Source: an uncultured Mycoplasma sp.
Lineage (GTDB): Bacteria; Bacillota_I; Bacilli_A; Mycoplasmatales; Metamycoplasmataceae
Direction: 5' to 3'
DNA length: 64,000 nucleotides
Assembly (NCBI GenBank): GCA_947039955.1
Contig: CAMRAC010000001.1
Location: 1-64,000, forward strand
Position 1 is the first letter of the stretch, and each line of letters opens with the position of its first letter. The position numbers and the translations under genes were made by a program. Below the pieces are notes generated by a model. It ran no database searches and was not told the DNA's origin. It saw only the letters and a program-made list of their open reading frames with translations. Shown here piece after piece: positions 24,708 through 37,275 of the stretch.

Positions 24708-25217
24708 TTATGTTTTTATTAATGACACTACTTCAATGTCTTTAAATTTATTTGCACCATGTAGCTCAGTTAATTCCAATAAGAAAACAATCTTTGAAAC
24801 AATACCACCTTGTGATTCTACTAAGTCAATTATTGCTTTTGTAGTTCCTCCAGTAGCAAGAACGTCATCAATAATGATAACCTTTTGTCCAGGTTGGATT
24901 CTATTAGTTTGAATCTCTAGAATATTTTTTTCACCATATTCTAATAAGTATTCTTTTTGGATAACTTCACCAGGAAGTTTTTTTTGTTTTCTAACCATTA
25001 CAAAAGGTTTTGAAAGAATTGCTGCAACAGGAGTTCCAAACAAAAATCCTCTAGCATCAGGGCCTAATATGATGTCTGCATCACGACATGATTCAACCAT
25101 TTTCATAACACTATAATTTAAAGCTTCTCCATTAGCTAACAAGGGAGAGATGTCTTTGAAATTAATTCCTTTTTCTGGGAAGTCAGGAATATTTGTAATA
25201 TATTTTTCTAAGTTCAT
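24708..25217 (-). CDS. apt: Adenine phosphoribosyltransferase
   Basis: YITNIPDFPEKGINFKDISPLLANG, ILGPDARGFLFGTPVA, VIIIDDVLATGGTTKA. Confidence 0.97.
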   Translation of the reverse strand: MNLEKYITNIPDFPEKGINFKDISPLLANGEALNYSVMKMVESCRDADIILGPDARGFLFGTPVAAILSKPFVMVRKQKKLPGEVIQKEYLLEYGEKNILEIQTNRIQPGQKVIIIDDVLATGGTTKAIIDLVESQGGIVSKIVFLLELTELHGANKFKDIEVVSLIKT

Positions 25218-25365
25218 AATATGTAAACATTATATCACTAAAAAATACAATTATTGTTTTAAAAATAAATAGACATACTCCTTATATTTAAGAAAAAGTC
25301 AATATGCACCTTGTTATATTGGTTATATTATTAATTGTAAATATAAAATTTACCATTAAATAATT

Positions 25366-25371
25366 GCTATA
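25366..25371 (+). promoter_or_regulatory. Candidate -10 box (gcTATAATtt) upstream of the M42 peptidase
   Basis: TATAAT-like hexamer about 25 nt upstream of the ATG at 25397; position approximate. Confidence 0.4.
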
Positions 25372-25396
25372 ATTTATATTAAGAAGTAGGTGTAAT

Positions 25397-26485
25397 ATGA
25401 ACAAAAAAGATCAAGAGTTATTTAATAAATTAAAAAAATATATGGATATTCAAGGAATGTCTAGATACGAAGAAGAAGTTGCTAATGAATTAAAAACAAC
25501 ACTAAATGATAAGTTAATGTATGAAAGAGATGGACTAGGATCTATGATTATTAGCCACAAAGCAAAACAAAGTGGACCAGTAATCCAAATTGCTGCGCAC
25601 ATGGATGAAGTTGGATTTATTGTACAAGACATTTTAGATAATGGTCAATTAACTTTATCTATGATTGGTGGTGTTTGACCTTTAACAGTAATCGGTACAA
25701 AAGGGCTTTTATTATTAAATGATGGAAAAAAAATTAACGGGGTATTTGGTCATACTTCGATTCATATTTTAGAAATTGAAAAAAGATCTAAGGCACCTGA
25801 GTTGAAAGAGTTATTCTTAGATGCTGGTTTCGCATCTAAGAATGAAGCTGTTGAAGCAGGTATTGAAGTTGGTAACCAAGTTTGTTTAACTGGAGATGTT
25901 TTTGCTTTTGGTAAAGATGATAAATACGTTGCTGGTAAAGCAATGGATAATAGGGCAGGTGTGACAATTTTACATGAGTTGATTTTAAGACTAAGGGATA
26001 AGACCTTGCCAAACCAAACTTACTTTGTTGGGACAACTCAAGAAGAAGTTGGGACAAGGGGAGCAAAGACATCTGTTTCAAAGATTAAACCAGATGTTGC
26101 AATAGCTCTTGATACTTGTGCTGCACATGATACTTTTGGTGCTATTAAAGGTATTCAAAAACTTGGAGATGGTGCTTCTCTTAGAATAAAAGATGGTGGA
26201 ACATTAATGGATCCAAAATTAGTTGATTACATTATGAATATCGCTAAAGAAAACAACATACCCGCTTACAAATATGTTGCTCAAGGTGGAGGAACGGATG
26301 CTGCAGAGTTACAATTTGGTTCAAACGGTGTTTCAACAATCACTATTTCAATACCTCAAAGATATTTACACTCACCTCTAGGTGTATCTCACTTAGATGA
26401 TTTAAATGCAATAATTGATTTAATTGAGAAAATTGTATTAGGTTTAGACCAAAAAACATTTGACACTAAAATAAAATATAATTAA
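25397..26485 (+). CDS. M42 family metallopeptidase (glutamyl aminopeptidase/endoglucanase-like)
   Basis: Continuous. IQIAAHMDEVGFIVQ, YVAGKAMDNRAGVTILHELI, TTQEEVGTRGAKTS, GGGTDAAELQFGSNGVSTITISIPQRYLHSP. Confidence 0.95.
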
Positions 26486-26498
26486 TTTTAAATATTAA

Positions 26499-28184
26499 TT
26501 AATATAAATCGAAAACTCTTGTTTCAATTACAAGGGTTTTTTCATCTTGTTTTTGATTATATATTTCAACATCAATATCTTCGAAAATATTTTTTTCATT
26601 TTTTATTCAAAATAATAAGTAATTTATTGTTGGTAACAAAACAAATATTGCAATAAAAACAAGGTACAGTATTGCCGCTGTTAAATTATTAATAAATGTT
26701 GTTCCATCAGGATTAGGTCTCATAAAACCTCAATTTGAATTATCAAATGGATTATTTACAGCAGCAACTATTGTAAAAATTATACTCATTGTTAATGCGA
26801 GGAAAACACCAATTACAGAAGTCATTACTAAGACTGTGTATACTCATGATTTATCATTGTCTTTTATCTTACCTTTTTTAAAACTTAACCTGTTTTGGTT
26901 ATCAAGTTTCATTGTTTTAAGGAAGTTTTGGTTTTTTAAGTTTTTACCTTTTGAAAATTTAGGTTTAAAAATATTTTTTCAATATAAAAATATCATTATT
27001 GCATATACCAAGAAGAAGAAGAAGACAGGGAAATTAGATAAACCATCAATAAAAGAATCTGAATTCATTATTATTGCCGGAATGTATGCCACGAGTGCTC
27101 AAAATAAAATGGTTAATGAATAGTAAATTAATCCGGTTGTTTTATGACCAAATTTAAGATTCATTTGTCTTGAGTAAAATATTTTTTCAGAAAAAGAAAT
27201 ATTTTCAAATTCAGATAATGTTCCTGCGCCGATAGCGTTTGTAGTTCCTGCGGCTGAAATAAACAAGAAAAGTGAAACAAATATTTTCATTCCATAAGCA
27301 ACCTCTGAACCAAAGATATCTCCAAACATTTGATCAATGCTTGATGAAGGTTTAAGATTTCCATCAGCATCAAATCTTTGCACATGTAATATTGCTGAAA
27401 TAGAAATTAATAAATAAGCAATAACTACAAGCAACATACTTAAAACTATTACTTTTGAAACTACTTTTTGACCACCCTTCACTTTTCTAGACATTGATCC
27501 AACTCCTGCAAAAGCATCAAAAGCAAATAAAGCTGCAGGCAATGATTTCATCACACCCTGGAATGATTCAAAAGAATTTGGTCCATTAGTTCCGGGGATA
27601 AATCCATTTTCCCCTCCCGCGTGGTGTGTGTTAGGTAAGACAATACCGACAATCATAACAATTAACAAAGGAATAAATTTTAAGAATGTAGTGACTAAAG
27701 CAAATCTACCAGAAGCTTTAACTGATAATTTATTCATTAAAGTTAAGAATGAAACCATAACTAGTGAAACTATGGCAATAACATATAAAGGAACTTCTAT
27801 ACTTGGATTAATATTATTTAAGAAAGAGAAAAAAATCTCAACAGAAAAAAAACTTAAAACAACCATCATAATAGAATTGTAGAAAAAAGAGTAATTAGTT
27901 GTTACTGCATGTCTAAATCAATTTTGTTTATTAGTGCTAACCCTTTGAGCTCAAGAAGATAATCCTGAAGCGTTTTTAACTCTAGCAATTTTACCAAAGT
28001 GAACAGCTACCAAAAGAGCAATAATACCTGAAATTACTCAGGTAGAAATTCAACCAACTCCATCGCCGCCAACATTACTTGCAATACTTCCATTTTTAAA
28101 AAATATTCCAATACCAACAATAGAACCAATACATATAGCAAAAGCTGAGAAGAAACCAAGTTTTTTAAAATTTTGTTCTTTCAT
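26499..28184 (-). CDS. APC family amino acid permease
   Basis: Continuous, multiple TM segments: FFSAFAICIGSIVGIGIFFKNGSIA..., SLPAALFAFDAFAGVGSMSRKVKGGQKVVSKVIVLSML. Confidence 0.88.
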
Positions 28185-28282
28185 GAGTGTCCTTGCTTTG
28201 TTTTTTAAAATTAATTATATATTAAAATGACAATTAAAGAAGATATAATAATTATATTATACACAAAAGAAAAGAGCTCAAT

Positions 28283-28759
28283 ATGTCAATATATGATTTC
28301 AAATTGAAAAACTCAATAGGAGAAGTAATCGATTTTAAAACATTTAAAGGCAAAACAATTTTAATTATTAATGTTGCTAGTAAATGTGGTTTCTCAATCC
28401 AGTATAAAGGATTGGAAAAATTACATCAAGATTATAAAGAAAGTGGCTTGGTTGTTCTAGGATTTCCTTGTAATCAATTTAAAAATCAAGAATTTGAAAA
28501 TGATCAAGAAATCAAAGATTTTTGTACATTAAAATATGATGTAACATTTGAAATATTTTCAAGAATAGATGTTAAGGGAGAAAATCAAACTCCATTATAT
28601 AAATTTTTAACAGAAGGTTTTCCTTGAAATAGTAAAAACCTTGATGTAAAATGAAACTTTGAAAAATTCCTAATTAATAAAGAAGGACAGATAGTTAACA
28701 GATATCTTTCATTAAAAACACCGAAAAATATAGAAAAAGATATTATTAAAATAATATAA
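28283..28759 (+). CDS. Glutathione peroxidase-like thiol peroxidase (Cys form)
   Basis: Continuous. TILIINVASKCGFSIQYKGLEKLHQDYKESGLVVLGFPCNQFKNQE, PWNSKNLDVKWNFEKFLI. Confidence 0.93.
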
Positions 28760-28762
28760 TTT

Positions 28763-29920
28763 TTACTTTAAAAGATTACCATCAATATATGATTGAATAT
28801 ATTTCATATCATTTTCAAATGTCATGAAAACAATATTCGCTTTTTTACCAATAACAATGTCTCCGATATTATTTTCAAGTTTCAGATTTCTAGCAGCATT
28901 ATAAGAAGATACCATTACTAATTCTTCTCATGAACATTTAGTCGCTTTCTTGAAGTTATTAACTAAAAAGATAAATGGACAAGCTCCACCAGAAAGCGTA
29001 CTTGTTCCTTCTAAATAAAATCAATTACCTTTTTTCTCAATTGCAAGATTTCCTAATTTGTATTTTCCATCTTTAAAACCTTTTGGTGGTAAAGAATCAG
29101 ACACAATAGAAATGTTTTTAATATCTATATTTTTGTATGAGTATTCAATGACTTTGTTATCAACGTGAACTCCATCAGCAATAATTTCAATATTTAGATT
29201 TGATTCATATTGCTTATTAAAAATAGCATTAAGAATACCTAAATCATGATGATGAAAACCGCTCATTGCATTATACAAGTGAGTAATTCTACTTACACCG
29301 TTCTTCAATGACTTTTTAGCATCATCAAAACCTGCATTAGAGTGTCCTAAAGCAAAGATGAAGTCATCTCCATACTTTTCAATTAGATCAAGGTTTTTAT
29401 CCACTTCTGGGGCAACTGTCATAATCACAGGAATTGAGACATTTTTCTTAATTGTTTTCAAAAATTGTTCATTGATAGGAATAATTAATTTTTCTTCATG
29501 AGCACCTTTTTTAACTTTGCTAATAAAAGGACCTTCATAATATCACGCAGCCAATTTTGGAAGCGTAGCATTCTTATTAGCTAACTTGTCAATTAATACA
29601 GATGAGCTAACTAATTTTTCTAATGTTGAAGTAACGGTTGTTCCTGCAAAAGCAACAACACCTTCCTTAGATAGGTTTTTTAAATAATTAATGTAATCAT
29701 CTTCAAAAGAAGTATTTCCTAAATCATCGAAAGCCATTCCATAACCACCATGAGTATGTGAATCAACGAAGCCAGGCATTAATATTTGACCATCACAATC
29801 TATTCCTTTTTCAATAGTTGTACCAGGTTTCATACTAACTACAATACCAGAATCATCTATTTCAATGAAACCTATATATGAAGAATTTTTGGTAATTATG
29901 AAAAGGTTTTTATAAATCAA
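28763..29920 (-). CDS. nagA: N-acetylglucosamine-6-phosphate deacetylase
   Basis: Continuous. QILMPGFVDSHTHGGYGMAFDD, FALGHSNAGFDDAKKSLKNGVSRITHLYNAMSGFHHHDLG, ADGVHVDNKV, IVSDSLPPKGFKDG. Confidence 0.95.
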
Positions 29921-30665
29921 GTTCTAACTCTTCCCCTAGTCCAGTAGCTTTATCAAAAATAATTGTTACATCTTTGTGTTTCAATAATGCACTTGCTGGT
30001 AAGTCAATATCAAACTTTTTAGCATTGAATAATTTGTGCAATACTTCTTTTTTAGAATCACCAAAAGCTAATAAGTATATTTTTTTAGTGTTTAAAATTG
30101 ATTCTAGACCCATTGAAATAGCTTGTTTTGGAACTTGTGAAATATCTTTTTTGAAGAATTTTGCAGCATTAACATTAATTGTTTCTTCAGTTAAATCTAC
30201 AACTCTTGTTAAAGAATCTAATTTAGAACCTGGTTCATTAAATCCGATGTGTCCATTTGTACCAATACCTAATATTTGAATATCAATTCCACCATTTTTT
30301 TCAATTAATTTATCAAAGTTTTGATCAACTGTTGGAAAGTGTGTATTTTCTAAATTCATTTCAACACGTGAAAATAATTGATGATTCATAAATTCTTTAT
30401 ATGTTTGTGGGTGACCTTCTTCAAGACCTAAGTATTCATCTAAATTATATGTAGAAACATTTTCTCAAGGTGTACGGCTTTCTTCAAAGTCTGCACCTAA
30501 AGTTTGGTAAAGAGCCATAGGTGTTGAACCAGTAGCTAAACCTAAATTTAATGGTTTTCCTTTTTTAATTTCTTTAAGTAATTCAAGAGCGACGAAACTT
30601 GATGCTTCAACACTAGTTTCGAATCCCTTAAATTTAATATTTGATTTCTTGTTAAATAAACTCAT
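29910..30665 (-). CDS. nagB: Glucosamine-6-phosphate deaminase
   Basis: Continuous. KPLNLGLATGSTPMALYQTLG, IDIQILGIGTNGHIGFNEPGS; overlaps the nagA start by 11 bp. Confidence 0.96.
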
Positions 30666-30749
30666 TTTATAATATCCTTTTTTTTCAATAATTTTTTATA
30701 TGTCTAATTTTAACACTTAAATGTACAAAAAATATATAATTTATTTATT

Positions 30750-31373
30750 ATGAATCAAAAAACAAACATTACAAAAGAAGCGTGCATAGCAACAATAGAA
30801 GAAGCAAAATATTTTATAGAAAAAAAAATTGATAGGTTTGAAACTTGTCACGATATGTCTAAAGGTGGATTAACACCCAAGGTAGAATTATTTAAATATA
30901 TTAAAGATAACTCCAATATACATCAAGTAATTATGATTAGAACAAATGATAATTTCTCAGTTAATAAGCAAGAGTTAGATTTAATGATTGTTCAAATAAA
31001 AGAATTTAAAGCGTTAGGTGCCACAGAGTTTATTTTTGGATTTATAAATGAAAAAAATGAAATTGATATACCTGCTTGTGAGACGTTAATCAAAAACCTT
31101 GATGGATGTAAATATGACTTCCACATGGCAATAGATTCTTTGGATAATTACAAAAGGGATTTTCCTATTTTAGTAGAAATGGGATTCAATAGAGTATTGA
31201 CAAAAGGTGGAAATTCACCCGCTATGAATAATATTGATTCTTTGAAAGAAATAATTAATGAATTCGGTGATAAAATTGAAATTCTTGTTGGTGGAAGTGT
31301 AACAAAAGATAACTATGAAGAAATAGTTTCTCTAACTTCCGCTACTCAAGTTCATGGAACTAAAATTGCTTAA
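30750..31373 (+). CDS. CutC family protein (copper homeostasis protein CutC-like TIM barrel)
   Basis: KKIDRFETCHDMSKGGLTPKVELFKYI, IPVHQVIMIR-like strand, LGATEFIFGFINEKNEIDIPACETLI, FHMAIDSL, GFNRVLTKGGNSPA, ILVGGSVTKDNYEEI. Confidence 0.85.
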   Translation: MNQKTNITKEACIATIEEAKYFIEKKIDRFETCHDMSKGGLTPKVELFKYIKDNSNIHQVIMIRTNDNFSVNKQELDLMIVQIKEFKALGATEFIFGFINEKNEIDIPACETLIKNLDGCKYDFHMAIDSLDNYKRDFPILVEMGFNRVLTKGGNSPAMNNIDSLKEIINEFGDKIEILVGGSVTKDNYEEIVSLTSATQVHGTKIA

Positions 31374-31377
31374 TTAT

Positions 31378-34300
31378 CTAAAATAATGTTGTTTGATCTG
31401 TATCATTCAATTGTTTAAATATTTTCATTTCCTTCATTTTGGTAATGATAGTTTTATTTGCTTGTGTTCTTTTTGAGAAATTTTCAATAGAATAAAATTC
31501 TCCATTTTTACGAGCTTCAACAATTGATTCTGCCGCAGCATTACCAAGGCCATCTAAACTTATGAAGGGTGGAATTAAAGAATTAGTTTCTTTCTCAATT
31601 AATCACTTATAAGAATCTGATTTATATAGATCAATATTTTGAATATGAAATCCCCTTGCAAACATTTCATTCGCAACTTCTAAATTAATTATTAAAGCTT
31701 GTTCTTTTGTTGTTAGTTTATTTTCATCACGCTTGTTTTGTCTAGATAATAATTCTCTCAACTTTTCTACTATTGCTTTTTTATCAGTTGTTAATATTCC
31801 AATATCAAAGTGGTCAGACCTTGTTGAAAAATATGAAGCATAATATTCAATTGGAAAATATAACTTGAATCAAGCTACTCTTCAAGCCATCATTACATAT
31901 GCAGTAGCATGAGCTTTAGGGAACATATACTTTATCTTTTTCAAAGAATCAATACTTCATTGAGGAACTCCGTTTGTGGTTAATAACAATTCTTCTTCAG
32001 GAGTTATTCCCGCTCCTTTTCTTACCTTTTCCATTATTTGGAAAGATTTCAATGGATCAATCCCTTTTTGAATTAAGAACACCATAATATCATCACGACA
32101 AGAAATTACTTCTTTCAACTTAAGGTTTCTTGTTTTAATTAAATCTTCAGCATTACCACTTCAAACATCTGTTCCATGAGAAAGACCTGAAATCGAAACC
32201 AAATCAGAAAATGAAGAAACATTTGCTGTGACAAGCATTTTACGAACAAACTTAGTTCCAAATTCAGGAATTCCTATTGCGCTTGTTTTTTCTCCATTAA
32301 TATCATCAGGATTAATTCCTAAGGGTTCAGTTGAAGAAAACATCTTAACTATCTTCGGATCTCAAAAAGGTATTTGATCTGGATTGATCCCAGTTAGTTC
32401 TTGCAGTAATTTAATAGCTGTGGGATCATCGTGACCTAGCAAATCTAACTTTAATACATTATCATGAATGGCATGAAAATCAAAGTGTGTAGTTCTTCAT
32501 TCAGCTGATTTATCATTTGCAGGGAAATTAATTGGTGTAAAGTCTTCAACATCATACTCTTTTGGAATGATTATAATCCCTCCAGGGTGTTGTCCTGTAG
32601 TTCTTTTAGTACCTGTTATTTGTGTAGAAACAAATTCAATAAAAGAATCTGATTTATCAATATTTTGCTCTTCACGTCAACTCTTAGCATAACCAAAAGC
32701 AGTTGTTGAAGCAACAGTAGAAATAGTTCCCGCTCTAAAACAATGGGTATCGCCAAAAAGGTTTTTGACTTCTTTATGGATAATATGCTGATATTCACCA
32801 GAAAAGTTAAGATCAATATCAGGAACTTTATCAGCATTAAATCCTAAGAAAGTTTCAAAAGGAATGGTTTGACCTTCTCTATTCAAGATAACATCAAGAC
32901 AGGTAGGGCATTTTTTCTCTGGTAAATCATAACCTGAAATATATTCTCCATTTTCAAAGAATTCTGAAAATTTACAAACTTTACAAATGTAATGTGGCAC
33001 CAGTGGGTTAACTTCTGTGATTTTAGCTAGAGTTGCCACTAAAGAAGAACCGACAGAACCCCTAGAACCGACTAAATAACCGTCACTAAGACTTTTAGCA
33101 ACTAAAACATGACTAATTCAGTAAACGACAGAAAAACCATACTTAAGAATAGGTTTTAATTCTCTTGCAATTCTTTCTGAAACAATTTCTGGTAAATTAT
33201 CTCCATATGTTTCATAAGCCATTTCATAAACCAATTTTTTCAACTTATTATCTGAATCATCAAATTTAGGTGTGTATAGTTTACTTTTAATAATTTCTAT
33301 TTTATCTTCAATCATGTCTGAAATCATGTTTGTATTTTCTACAACCAACTCATAAGCTAATTTTTCATCATTTAAAAACTTAAAGTTTTCAAGCATTTGA
33401 TTTGTTGTCAAGAAATGTTGACGTGGATAAACAGGAAGGATTTCTTTGTATTTAAATAAATAATGTCTTTTACCTTCAAGTCCTTTAGCATTAATGTAAA
33501 CGTTATGTAAAATACTTTCCTTTTCTTCTATATAACGGACATCACCAATAGCAACACAAGGTTTATTTAGTTCCCTTGCTTTATAAATTAAATCTCTTAA
33601 AGCAATTTCTAAGTTTTCTTGAGAGATACTTTCTCTATTAACAAGATGAACGAACATACTAGGTGAAGGAATTTCAATATAATCATATTTATTGATTTCT
33701 GCAAGAATGTCTTCCGTGGTTCCATTGAAAACTTTTTCAAGAAGTCTTGACTTAATTCCAGAACTACCAACAAGAATATCCTTAGAAGGTTTGAAAATAT
33801 CAAAGAATATTCTAGGTTCAGCATGAAAGTTGACAGTTGATGCTTCTGATATCATGTTAAATAATTCTTTTAATCCCTTTTGATTTTTCGCCAAAATTGT
33901 TATTTGATTAGAAAACTTCTTATGATGAATGGAAGGTGTTTCATTATTATTAAGATCTTGAAAAGTGTTTATGTTCATCAAAGATAAATCACTAATAAAT
34001 TTAAGTCAAAGAAGCGAAAGAACTTCGGCGTCATAATCAGCTCTATGGGCTATTTCTGTGTTGTAATTTATAGCATACTTTTTACAAACTATTTCTAATC
34101 TATAAGACTTAGAAATTGGAATTAACATTCTGGCAATTGATAAAGTATCTACTCATTGATTTTTTAATTCTTTTAATTTATATTTATATACTTTTTCTTT
34201 CAAGAATCCCATATCAAAAGAAGCATTATGAGCAACCAAAGTAAATCCTTGTATGAAATCAATAATTCTTTGAAGTCCTTCTTTTTCTGACATACCAGAA

Positions 34301-35682
34301 TTAACCATATCTTGTGTAATTCCAGTAAGGTCAGTTGTGAATCTTGAAATTGGTTTTTCACCTTTAATAAAGAATTGTAACTTATCAGTAACAATACCTT
34401 TTTCAATTTTAACTGCTCCAAATTCTATAATTTCATCAAACCTAGGCGAAAGACCTGTTGTCTCTAAATCAAAAACAATATAAGTATCATTTTTAATAAC
34501 TTTGTCACTAACATTAACAACAAACTTATTATTTTTATCAATAGCATTAAAAGTAGAACCATAAAGTGGTTTAATTCCCATCTTTTTTGAATCATGATAA
34601 AAGTTAGGGAATGCTTGAATGTTTTCTAAATCAACTATCCCAATAGCTTTGTGCCCGAGTGCTTTAGCATGCTTTAAAAAATCCTCTGGTTTTTTAAATC
34701 CATCCATAGCAGTCATAGAAGTTCTTATAGATAATTCAACTCTTTTAACTTTTGCATTATCTTCTTCTTTTGATTGATCATCTAAAATTTCCATTTTCCT
34801 AGAATTAAGAATTGCTTTAGAAGTAAATGAATCGATTGTTTTTTCGCCAAACACTTTTATTTTGACACCAATATTAATATTTTCATATTGTGGCAAATCT
34901 GTTTCATTACGAATAAAGTTCTTGATAGTGACCGCTTCTGAATAATCCGTGATGGCAAGAGTTAATATATATAACCCTGTTTTTGTTTTAAATAATTCCT
35001 TTTTAAATACAACACCTTCAAAGATGAAATTAGTTTCTTCAGATGTATAAAACTCTTCCATCTTCATAGAAAAATATTTCTTACCCATTGCTTTATTTTT
35101 AAGTAATTTATTTCCACCTACATTTAGTTCTTGTTTGTTTTTTTGACTTACAAGATTATTGAATTGTTCTTTCTCTTGTTCCACTTCTTTTTGCAATTCT
35201 TTTTCAACTAATGCATGAGAAGATAAGTCAACAAAAATAATATCAAATCCTTCAAATCCAAACGTTTTTAAATTGTCAATCATTTGTTGTTTTTTAGAAT
35301 TTAAAACCCTCAATTTATTGCTAGAATGAATATTAATTTTTAAATCTTTATAATCATCAAAATTTAAGTCAGATTTTGAAATCATATTTGCTATTGTTTC
35401 TTTTTGTAAAAACAAAAAAGAGAATAATAAATATTCATAAATGCTTTGTAGTGTGTAGTTTCTATTCATGTAAGTTATTTTGAAGTTAACTTTAAATTCA
35501 AAGTTATTATCCATATCATCTATAAAACTTTGTAAATCTTTTATTGTTGGTATGGAAAAAAAATTGATACTTATATCAAACTTATTATCAACAAAAGCAA
35601 CATTTAAAATCTCTGATTCCTTAAGGTATTCAGGGATAGTATATTTTATCTCTTTACAAAAATTAATAAATGCATTGTTCAT
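31378..35682 (-). CDS. polC: DNA polymerase III alpha subunit, PolC type
   Basis: Continuous. Embedded exonuclease [51 protein letters not shown]-type region at [19 protein letters not shown]; PQEYxFxxTTG-like Zn cluster [11 protein letters not shown]...KKCPTC. Confidence 0.96.
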
Positions 35683-35711
35683 AGTTTTATTATATAAAAT
35701 ATATTGTAATT

Positions 35712-36719
35712 TTATGCAAAAGACATGAAAAATGATAAAGTAAATATAACTAAAATCAATGAATCAAATCTATCTAAAACACCACCATGAGAAGGAATTA
35801 AATTTGAGAAATCTTTTATATTTAATTTTCTCTTTATAAATGAAAATAACAAATCACCAACAATAGCGGCAATAGGAATTGTGATAGGCACAACTATCAA
35901 TGAAATTAAAGGATCAATATTCATTTTTCCAAAATTAATTCCACCTGGGATATGTGCATAGTTTAAACCAAATATTAAAAACAAAAATGCTGATGATATT
36001 ACAAATCCTACAATTGCTCCTTCAATAGTTTTATTCGGAGATATTTTAGGAGCTAATTTTTTCTTGAATAATTTGTGTCCAAATAACCTTCCACCAAAGT
36101 AAGCAAAAGTATCAGTTAAAACAACCGATGTTATTAAAACAAGAGTTAATGAAAATTGTAAAATTATTAAATATAGTAGAAATTTAATTGAAAATGTAAT
36201 TAATATAATTCCTATAAGTAACGCAAAAAAACTAGGTATTATTTTTGCTTTATCTTTGATAAATAAACAAGGAATTAAAACAAATATGAATATTATTGGA
36301 AAACCAATGCCCGGAATACCGGCAACATAAAACATAAATTGTTCTTGAATAAGTTCCTTTAGAATATTTGTATATTTTGAACTCGCTGCCAAGTCGGTTA
36401 ACTCACTATTGGGAGTGTTAATAAAATTAATAAAGTTTTCACTAAATGGAGTAATCATTATAAACACTGCCGCACTAGGAATAATGAATTTTGACCAAGT
36501 TGGAATTTCAAATGATTTACAAAATTCAAATGTTGTGAATATTGCTATCAAAGAAAAAATGGATAATCCTAAAATTTTTCCCGGAGTTTCTAGAAAGTAA
36601 ATTAATGTAATTAACCCCACACAAAATATTGCTACCAAAAGAGCAAATAATGATTTTTTTACCATTGGGTTTAATTTTGTTTTCTTTGACTCAGAGGTTA
36701 CTTTTTCCATTAATTTCAA
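35712..36719 (-). CDS. cdsA: Phosphatidate cytidylyltransferase
   Basis: Multi-TM, TDTFAYFGGRLFGHKLFKKKLAPKISPNKTIEGAIVGFV, GDLLFSFIKRKLNIKDFSNLIPSHGGVLDRFDSLI. Confidence 0.95.
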   Translation of the reverse strand: MKLMEKVTSESKKTKLNPMVKKSLFALLVAIFCVGLITLIYFLETPGKILGLSIFSLIAIFTTFEFCKSFEIPTWSKFIIPSAAVFIMITPFSENFINFINTPNSELTDLAASSKYTNILKELIQEQFMFYVAGIPGIGFPIIFIFVLIPCLFIKDKAKIIPSFFALLIGIILITFSIKFLLYLIILQFSLTLVLITSVVLTDTFAYFGGRLFGHKLFKKKLAPKISPNKTIEGAIVGFVISSAFLFLIFGLNYAHIPGGINFGKMNIDPLISLIVVPITIPIAAIVGDLLFSFIKRKLNIKDFSNLIPSHGGVLDRFDSLILVIFTLSFFMSFA

Positions 36720-36723
36720 ACCC

Positions 36724-37275
36724 CTATATTTTCATTAATTCTATTTCTTTGTCTTTGATTTTATTATCAATCAAACCATTGTAATGATCAACACTTTTTT
36801 GAACATTATTTTTAAAATCAATTAAGACATCTTCACTTAATTCTTCGTCGGCTTTCATGAGCTTCAAAACAGCTTGTCTAGCATTTCTAACTTTTACTTT
36901 TGCAGCTTCTTTAGCTACTGAAAGTTGTTTAACTGATTCTCTTCTTTTTTCCGTTGTTAATAAAGGAAAAATAATTCTTAATTGGTGTCCTTCATCAACA
37001 AGAGAAATAGAATAGTTTTGCTTTTCAATTATTTTATAAATATCCTTCACAGTTTCTTTGTCAAAAGGTTTAACTAATAATTGTTGTGGTTCAGGAATAG
37101 TTATTGAACAGAGTTCGCTAATTGGTGTTAACTCATCATAATACATGATGTTCAATACATTAATTAATTGTGGGTTTGCTCCTGATGTTGAAATACGTGA
37201 AAGTTGTTTATCAATGAAAACAAGAGTTTCATTTAAATCACTAATCAGTTCCATCTCATACAATTCATATTCCAT
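36724..37275 (-). CDS. frr: Ribosome recycling factor
   Basis: LSRISTSGANPQLINVLNIMYYDELTPISELCSITIPEPQQLLVKPFD; located between pyrH and cdsA. Confidence 0.96.
   Translation of the reverse strand: MEYELYEMELISDLNETLVFIDKQLSRISTSGANPQLINVLNIMYYDELTPISELCSITIPEPQQLLVKPFDKETVKDIYKIIEKQNYSISLVDEGHQLRIIFPLLTTEKRRESVKQLSVAKEAAKVKVRNARQAVLKLMKADEELSEDVLIDFKNNVQKSVDHYNGLIDNKIKDKEIELMKI

Noticed and set aside
25218-25396. 180-bp intergenic region between apt and the M42 peptidase as a possible ncRNA
   Set aside because: AT-rich with no convincing secondary structure; better explained as divergent promoters.
26505-26545. Hairpin aaaactcttgt...acaagggtttttt between the M42 peptidase and the permease as a confident terminator
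   Set aside because: Imperfect stem that overlaps the permease 3' coding end; plausible but too weak to list as a feature.
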